Positions 58,301 through 64,000 of a DNA stretch of 64,000 bases are shown here, in pieces (positions within the stretch are counted from its first letter, which is position 1; the number at the start of each line of letters is the position of its first letter). The translations under genes and the position numbers were made by a program. The notes beneath the pieces were generated by a model. The model had not been told where the DNA came from, did no database searches, and saw nothing but the letters and a program-made list of their open reading frames with translations. This stretch comes from Antedon mediterranea (lineage: Eukaryota > Echinodermata > Crinoidea > Comatulida > Antedonidae). Location of the stretch: assembly GCF_964355755.1 (NCBI RefSeq), contig NC_092670.1, positions 8,803,201 through 8,867,200 of the forward strand. Direction: 5' to 3'.

Positions 58301-60342
58301 TTACTGTATTTAAAGTAATGTCTTCTTAATACAGGGTTGCCGCCTGATGAAGAGTTGTACTGCAAAACCATCTTATTTCTACTCTTTTGTTTCTCAATAA
58401 AGTTTCTCTATTAATAAGTGTCTCCCTTAAAGGGAGGTGTCTCAAAGGAGGTGTTCTACAGTAATACATATTTATAAAATAAATCTTCATATTTTTCAGA
58501 GAAGCTTTGATGAAAGAGAGCAAAAATTCAAACTACTAACTGAAAATATAACAGCTTCATATGCAAAGAAAGACACAGGTCAGTATGCTATCAATCTGTT
58601 ATGGGTTTTTAACAATATTGATAGGAAATTTCTTTAACATGAATAGTGGCAACGTGTCAGGTGTTAAATGACATATATGGTAATGTCCCCAATTGGCAAT
58701 GTGTCAGGTGTTAAATGACATATATAGTAATGTGTCAGGTGTTAAATGACATATATGGTAATGTCTCAGTTGGTAAATGACATATTTATTTATTTGCTTT
58801 TTAATATGTTTTATAGGACGTAAGGTTATGTTAGCATATGTTGATCGTCCTGCTAAAGCGCCACGCAATGTACGACGGAAACAAGAACAACACGGCACAG
58901 CTGGTCCAGTAACTCAACAAGAAGCACCTCATAAGAGAAGTTCCTGGGTCGTTCCAAGAAATGAAGATACATCACCCAATAAACCAGTTAGAAGTAAGTA
59001 ATAGGACTTTCATTTCAAAACACATCATTTCTTATATACTATAAGGGCCTAGGATAAATATATGAGCATTTTATGGAGTTATTGGTTTATATACAGGGCA
59101 TTATTTAGATAACTTGATTTTTATAAATAGAACACTGTTAGGGACTACATACAATCATAAAAGTGCTTTTTCCAAAAGATATTGTTAAAGTCATGTATTG
59201 TCCCAATGTAGAGCAACTGAAAATAAAGCAGATTTGAATTAAACACTCATATAAATGCTGTCTATTTACCATGCAAATCCCATTTGTAAAAAACAGATCA
59301 GCGAAGGAAAAGAAAGCGTAAAAGATGTAGGAATCGAAACCGGAACAATCGACGTAAACGAAATAAGCTGGGGACGTATACACCTAGTCTTGGGTGGATG
59401 AAAAGACATGGCCTGTTTTGATTTGTAATGTAAATTGCATAGACAATATATCATACTGCTTGTGTATAACCCCACAACAAAACTTGCTTAATGTCATGTT
59501 CATGCCCCACCCCAAACATCAATTTTACGTTCAAATTTATTGGCTTATATCGGATTCAGTATAGTAATATAACCAATCATAAATTTGCTTGCCTGCTTAT
59601 ATTTACAAATGAATTATATTACAAAATATAAATATATAATTTTTATTTAGCATCAGCTATAGAACTCTTCTAACAGTTTTTTCTTATTTTCCTATTTTAT
59701 TTCAGTTCTGTAGTATGTAATTATTACATAATGTTACAAACAATGATAATGATATTTTAATTGTTTGCTTTTTTCTTGCATTGTATCATTACTAACTACC
59801 AGGATTTTTGCCAATTGCACTTTGAACTGTAATGAACATAACATTTTTTAACCATATTTAATGAGGGTGATCCATCCAGCTATTGCTGATCATTAGGGAC
59901 CCTCAGAGGTTCACAAGACAAACATATACACAAGATGCTCTACATAAACAAAGTCTTATTACAAGTCTTTGACAATAGTAAAATTCTGTAATACAGCATC
60001 TCATGTTTATCACATGGTGCCTGTATCGTGTAAGGTTAGGTGACAGAGGTTGGTTTATGATACAAAGAAACATTAATGTACGTGTCTCAAACTAATGGGG
60101 TTAAGTTTCTATCGTCTTGTGAAGTAAACTTTTTGTAGGGTGTAAAAATTCTGCAATTCAGATACTACAAGAACAATAGAGACCGACACATTGACTTAAC
60201 ACAAATACCTTGGTTGTTATTACATTTTAATACATCATTTGATATTATTCTCATGACATTTTATTCTTCCATAGCCACCAAGATTATAGCACCCATGATG
60301 CAGAAGACGTTACGATTCATTAAGAAACTACAGAAAAGATGA
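52229..60342 (+). CDS. ELOA: Elongin A, 10 exons
   Basis: Transcription elongation factor that suppresses RNA polymerase II pausing with elongins B and C, and the substrate-recognition part of a Cul5-type ubiquitin ligase for stalled polymerase. Exons: 52229-52306, 53785-53841, 54904-56520, 56816-57017, 57355-57408, 57660-57757, 58054-58155, 58500-58578, 58817-58993, 60275-60342. The sum is 2532 nt, 843 residues, all in phase. Residues 1-90 form the TFIIS-N helical domain ([17 protein letters not shown]). About 95-580 is Lys/Ser-rich and disordered, with two GLSF-x2-CL motifs (near 262 and 490). The BC-box [10 protein letters not shown] is at 655-664, followed by a cullin-box-like [11 protein letters not shown]. 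The tail [17 protein letters not shown] is diagnostic. Human ELOA is about 770 aa; the extra length is in the disordered exon. Confidence 0.97.
52862..53656. mobile_element. Non-autonomous DNA element with long TIRs
   Basis: In ELOA intron 1. The left end has CAAGTTGAGCCGCCGACAAG, then TTGAGCCGCCG and TTCTATGGAACGCC. The right end is its inverse (GGCGTTTCATAGAA, CGGCGGCTCAACTTGTCGGC, GGCCCAACC). The arms are about 60 bp, GC-rich against an AT-rich core of some 670 bp with no ORF. Confidence 0.85.
53785..53841 (+). CDS. ELOA: ELOA exon 2
   Basis: 19 codons, [19 protein letters not shown], after a long T-run and GCAG. The second helix of TFIIS-N. Confidence 0.94.
54904..56520 (+). CDS. ELOA: ELOA exon 3, TFIIS-N end and disordered region
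   Basis: 539 codons. It opens with [20 protein letters not shown] and KKWKALV, then a long Lys/Ser/Glu-rich segment with no fold. It holds two copies of GLSF-x2-CL (residues [12 protein letters not shown] and [12 protein letters not shown]). Donor GTAAGT. Confidence 0.97.
56816..57017 (+). CDS. ELOA: ELOA exon 4
   Basis: Encodes [10 protein letters not shown] through [11 protein letters not shown] and [14 protein letters not shown], the conserved segment before the BC-box. Phase 0 to 1. Confidence 0.95.
57028..57175. mobile_element. Palindromic MITE, family A copy 5
   Basis: In ELOA intron 4, starting about 10 bases after the GT donor of exon 4. The left arm is GGCTCTGTCTACGCTATCA and the right arm contains TTGGGCACATCACATTCTTA. 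Confidence 0.78.
57355..57408 (+). CDS. ELOA: ELOA exon 5, elongin BC-box
   Basis: 54-bp exon encoding [15 protein letters not shown], the BC-box that binds elongin C. Phase 1 to 1. Confidence 0.95.
57660..57757 (+). CDS. ELOA: ELOA exon 6, cullin-box-like
   Basis: Encodes [20 protein letters not shown] and LYRLEEYNP, among the most conserved parts of elongin A. Phase 1 to 0. Confidence 0.97.
58054..58155 (+). CDS. ELOA: ELOA exon 7
   Basis: 34 codons ([25 protein letters not shown]), F-box-like region C-terminal half. Phase 0 to 0. Confidence 0.96.
58500..58578 (+). CDS. ELOA: ELOA exon 8
   Basis: Encodes [20 protein letters not shown], matching the elongin A helix that follows the F-box-like part. 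Phase 0 to 1. Confidence 0.95.
58651..58785. repeat. Short tandem repeat GTGTCAGGTGTTAAATGACATAT
   Basis: Three close copies and one diverged copy of GTGTCAGGTGTTAAATGACA with varying spacers, directly upstream of ELOA exon 9. Confidence 0.9.
58817..58993 (+). CDS. ELOA: ELOA exon 9
   Basis: Encodes [20 protein letters not shown] followed by a Gln/Ser-rich linker. Phase 1 to 1. Confidence 0.96.
59297..59421 (+). CDS. ELOA: Possible alternative last exon of ELOA
   Basis: After an AAAAAACAG acceptor, a frame in the right phase (1) runs 41 codons to a TGA. It encodes a strongly basic stretch ([20 protein letters not shown]) and then [14 protein letters not shown]. It would replace the conserved C-terminal tail. 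The polypyrimidine tract is weak, so this may be chance. Confidence 0.25.
59900..59970 (-). mobile_element. SINE family B tail fragment
   Basis: GTTCACAAGACAAACATATA and CTCTACATAAACAAAG match the tail of the 26508-26660 SINE. The tRNA head is not preserved. It is in ELOA intron 9. Confidence 0.55.
60275..60342 (+). CDS. ELOA: ELOA last exon and stop
   Basis: 22 codons ending TGA at 60340. [20 protein letters not shown] matches the conserved elongin A C-terminus. Confidence 0.96.
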
Positions 60343-60617
60343 TGCTTTCAACGCTGCGAAATCACAAGTTTTTAATAAGATCATTTCAAAATTATTCTAC
60401 AGAAGTTACTGCAGTAACTACAATTTCTTTACTGTACTAATGTATGATGTATTAACTGTATGTAAAATGCGGTTTAAAGATTAAACAGTGTACAGTTACA
60501 CAGTTACAGCAGTTGGTGCAGTAATTGCAGTAGAAAATTTTACAAAAGATTTATATGTGATGCTTGCTTACTGTAGTAAATTATCAAATAAGATGCAGTT
60601 TTCTATAGATACAGTAT

Positions 60618-60623
60618 AATAAA
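60618..60623 (+). terminator. Candidate ELOA poly(A) signal
   Basis: AATAAA about 275 bases after the stop codon. It is the first such hexamer I found on the plus strand. Confidence 0.4.
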
Positions 60624-61130
60624 TAGAATTTTAACTTTCCCCAGAACCCCAGGTATAAATAATCACCTTAAAGGTGTTTTTTTTTTCTGCGTGCACCTAC
60701 AGTATAATATTTCTCGGACACCAGCAATAGTCACTACTTATATAGTTTAGATAAATATATATTTTTTGTTTACAATGTCAAAAATATTGAAAAAAAAGTA
60801 CTTTTTCTTATAATTATATGCTTGAAATTTAGAATTTTATTTACTATATATTATTATAGTAGATTCACTATAGAGAAAAACATTATTTATTGATTAATCA
60901 AATTATTAACTGTGCAATAGCATATGTCTTGCTTTAGAATTTATATCCGTTAAAATCAATAATGAATACCATGGGTTTAAAACCTCATTCCATTAAAATA
61001 ATAATTTTATCACATTTATATAGCAAAGTACCCTTTTCATGAGTAAAAGTATGTCCAAAGGCGCTTAAATATATACAGTAATAAATTGACATGGATATAC
61101 ATGAACTTCGACATGCTTCTTCCCTAATAC

Positions 61131-61276
61131 TTGGTTCCCACTAGGAAATGCGAGGACGTAAGCACAACGTGAGTGAGTTGACCAATTAAAAGCAGGTGTT
61201 CAGATAATCCATACTGTAGCTTGTGATTGGTCAAATGAATTATGTTGCGCTTTTGTTACGTCCTAGTAGGAACCAA
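61131..61276. mobile_element. MITE with TTGGTTCCCACTAGGA ends
   Basis: Left TTGGTTCCCACTAGGA and right TCCTAGTAGGAACCAA are inverse copies. Internal ACGTAAGCACAAC and TTGACCAATTA also have inverse partners. 146 bp, no ORF. Confidence 0.85.
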
Positions 61277-61508
61277 TTTTTTATATTCATGTCAGTGCAG
61301 CCAACTACAGTGCTCTCCCCTCTGTCCACTAGTGGCTGTGTGTACTTTGCACAAGTGCAAACAAGTATTTTGTGTACACTGTTTATATACAACCAGAACC
61401 ATGGAACTATTAATTCCATTCCACTGTTTACTACTCCAGCACTTACAAAATGGTATATTTTTGACTAACAGAAATTCACTGTACCACTGTACATAAGAGC
61501 CCTTTATT

Positions 61509-61603
61509 AAACTATCAAACTTGTTCGACAAAAAAGTGTGATGTGCATAAATATGGTAGTATTTTTTTGTCACATAAAGTTTGGTAGTGTAGACAGAGCT
61601 TTA
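61509..61603. mobile_element. MITE family A, internally deleted copy
   Basis: Both arms are present (ACTATCAAACTTGTTCGAC and TTTGGTAGTGTAGACAGAGC), but most of the interior is missing, leaving about 95 bp. Confidence 0.78.
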
Positions 61604-62080
61604 GAATCATGATTTCACAATTTCAATTAGTCAAATTGTTGTTTAATTATAATTAATTAAATTTTTTCTGTTTTAAGAAATAATGCATTTTAATTAATGA
61701 AACAATTAACAGAAATTTCATGGGAATGAAATGAATGATTATTTTATATTATTGAATTAAAGGCAGCAACAAAACTGTTTACACGCAGCTACCTGTTTTG
61801 ACTTCAATGTAATATTTTGTTATTTTAAAAATCCTGGATTTTTCAGATTTGTATTTGTGTCACTGAAATATGAACACAAAGGCAATAATATATATAAAAA
61901 AGTTATTCTCAAATATAATAAAATAAAATAAATAATTTATATTATTCATTAAATAACACATAAAGTAAAAGTGTATTCTTGCCTATTGATTGGATGGTTG
62001 ATAACACATCGTGTTGTACAAGTAGAATTCCCACGCTAGTATCAATCTGAAGTGGTACAATCAAATAATTAAGTGCTGTT

Positions 62081-62245
62081 AATCTCTGTCTACACTATCG
62101 AACTAGTTTGACCAAAAAAGTGTTAGATGTGCCCAAATATGGTAGTGATAATTCTTAAAATATGGTAGTGATATGCTTAAAATATGGTAGTGATATGACA
62201 TCATCATGTCCATATATGGGCACATCACATTTTTTTTTTTTTGGA
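62081..62245. mobile_element. Palindromic MITE, family A copy 7
   Basis: The left arm is CTCTGTCTACACTATCGAAC. The interior has three AATATGGTAGTGATA-like units, then CATGTCCATATATGGGCACA. The right arm stops at a T-run and is incomplete. Confidence 0.78.
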
Positions 62246-63097
62246 CTTCTTTATTACACAGACATAATTATTCTGTTAATACTTCCATATTATTGTAACC
62301 TCCTAATATAAGTATAAGTAAGCAAGGCCTATATACACTATTTCTTTTCTTCAACGAATTAAAAACCATCCTCTATCATCTTGATTAGCTGCAGTGGAGT
62401 ACACAACACCAAACATTTAACAACTAACTAAACCAAAGATAGTTTGTTGTCGTCGTCTCGTCAAAGAATTGTATCAAAGAATATATATCACAAGAATGAG
62501 TAATCCGCGATTTTCCCTGTAACAGTAATATTGTCCATGTGGTAGGGCGCCGCCATAAGTGTGGATGTATCTGGGATGTATACAACTTTTTGTGACGGTT
62601 TCACTAATCAAAGGCTGGACCACCGGTAGTATTTTCATGATAAAAAATGTTATCAACTACATGCCAACATCATGTTAAATACTATTTGGATATTTAATTG
62701 TTCGCTTTATGCAATTTATTTAGTAAAAACTGCCGTATAAACAGTTTGCTTTATCAACCGGGCGCTACAATAGCGTGACCGGGCGTGTTGGTGTTTACGC
62801 GTTTTCACTAAGGATAGTTTAATAATATTCCTATATTTAACTTGTTTCTGGTAAAACAAATAAATGTTAATGACATTTAACATTTTTTCCTATTAATAAC
62901 ATGTATTTTATACTGATTTATATCATAAAAACAATACTTAATTTACCGGGCGTAGAGTAGTACACGGGCAATGGTAAAGAATAGGTCGTGCTGAGTAACG
63001 ATTCGTTGACTTTTGGTGTTGCTGTGTTAGGCCTTTTTTGTGAACTAACTTAGCATGTTAGTAAATAATTGTCTGTAAAAGTGAATGTACACTGAGG

Positions 63098-63921
63098 GCC
63101 TGTTTCTGCTGCAACTGCTCAAAATACGGTATAAAAATACGGTATAAAATACGGTATTTTTTATACCGTATTTTTTAGTACCCCGTTTCTGCTAACAATA
63201 CTTCTTGGGTGGTCGTGTTAAATTTCATCTTTTTTACCCAAATTGCCATTCATTTATTTGATCGATAATTAAAAGTCGCAATAAAGGAAGTTTTACGTCT
63301 CACTTTCAACAGCCTAGCCCTATTGATAGAGATGTTGTGAGAGCACAGAAAACATCGTAATGGGGACAATTAATTCGTTCCCTCCCCGAGTTATTGTATT
63401 TTGCAATGTTGTACTGCTTTCGCAGGCTCTTCAGCTTTGAGTTTACTTGCTTTGGAGACAAGTTTATTCCATACTCCTGCTTTATTTTTTTAGAAATGTG
63501 TTTATAAATGTGGTTGTCCCTTTTATTACCTTTTAGTTGGTCAGACATTTTAGCTTCCCCACACACATTTATTTAGTAAAACTGTAACGTATTCGCTCCA
63601 CATTTTCGCCGAATATATATATATACATGTGTGTAAAGCAGCTAACAGCGACAGAAAATAAAAACACGAATGGTGACCTTTTGTCATGTAAAAAAAAAAT
63701 ACGGTATTTTTTATTGGCAGCAGAAACGGGTACAAAAAATACGGTATAAATTTGTAAATACCGTATTTTATCCACAAATTTTGTGGAGAAAATACGGTAT
63801 ACAAAATACGGTATATTTTTTATGAGCGCAGTTTCTGCTGCCAAAAATATACCGTATATATACGGTATTCAAAAAATACCGTATAATATACGGTATTTAG
63901 TTGGCAGCAGAAACAGGGCCT
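63098..63921. mobile_element. TIR transposon with Myb/SANT-like ORF
   Basis: The ends are GGGCCTGTTTCTGCTGC and, inverted, GCAGCAGAAACAGGGCC. The subterminal zones carry many ACGGTAT / ATACCGT units, partly as ATACCGTATATATACGGTAT palindromes. Three inner copies of GTTTCTGCTG-like sequence suggest nested ends. One ORF (63306-63548, minus) is Myb/SANT-like, as in PIF/Harbinger elements. No transposase is present, and I could not define a target duplication. Confidence 0.75.
63306..63548 (-). CDS. Myb/SANT-like DNA-binding fragment of transposon
   Basis: 80 codons from the Met at 63548. HIYKHISKKIKQEYGINLSP, then KQVNSKLKSLRKQYNIAKYN and NSGRERINCPHYDVFCAL, follow the helix 2-3 pattern and SG-turn of Myb/SANT-like proteins encoded by Harbinger transposons. 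The first tryptophan helix is missing, so it is truncated or the first exon lies elsewhere. In the family such proteins bring the transposase to the element ends. Confidence 0.6.
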   Translation of the reverse strand: MSDQLKGNKRDNHIYKHISKKIKQEYGINLSPKQVNSKLKSLRKQYNIAKYNNSGRERINCPHYDVFCALTTSLSIGLGC

Positions 63922-64000
63922 AGTTTGTTAATAAATATGTATTATAAAATAGTTTACAATTGCAAAACTATTATCATAATTCTATTTAATGTGACATGTA

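Larger units (their letters stand above)
60343..63097. other. ELOA 3' flank and intergenic region
   Basis: ELOA 3' UTR to about 60640, then AT-rich DNA with MITEs at 61131-61276, 61509-61603 and 62081-62245. I see no gene. Confidence 0.6.

Overview
This is nuclear DNA from an animal. It is AT-rich, the coding exons are short and split by GT-AG introns of up to about 7 kb, and non-coding DNA is crowded with small inverted-repeat transposons, SINEs and minisatellites. The protein set and repeat style suit a marine invertebrate, perhaps an echinoderm or another non-vertebrate deuterostome; the phylum is an inference I cannot prove from this window.

Three conserved genes are complete, and in each the exon phases join without a break. 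(1) Diacylglycerol kinase theta (DGKQ) is on the minus strand, from a start codon at 44113 to a stop at 840: 27 coding exons and 1091 residues in my model. It has three perfect C1 zinc fingers, two Ras-association-like segments, a GGDGT catalytic loop and the accessory domain. (2) Clathrin light chain is on the minus strand, 52030 to 48549: 5 exons, 213 residues. (3) Elongin A (ELOA) is on the plus strand, 52229 to 60342: 10 exons, 843 residues, with a TFIIS-N domain, one large disordered exon and an elongin BC-box. A fourth possible gene is an intronless 102-residue protein with one C-terminal membrane segment (44249-44557, plus), which I do not recognise.

Layout: 1-839 is the 3' flank of DGKQ; 840-44113 is DGKQ, with introns that hold most of the repeats; 44114-44248 is a short gap between DGKQ and the divergent small ORF; 44558-48548 is intergenic, with a TIR element that carries a tRNA-like segment; 48549-52030 is clathrin light chain; 52031-52228 is a 198-bp gap between two start codons, so a candidate bidirectional promoter; 52229-60342 is ELOA; 60343-64000 is intergenic and ends in an 0.8-kb TIR transposon that encodes a Myb/SANT-like fragment and carries clusters of an ACGGTAT motif.

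The genes belong to separate housekeeping and signalling processes (lipid second-messenger turnover, vesicle coats, transcription elongation with ubiquitin ligase activity). Nothing suggests a shared pathway. The least familiar content is the repeats, the small tail-anchored ORF, a 30-bp micro-exon in DGKQ and an Arg/Lys-rich possible alternative last exon in ELOA.
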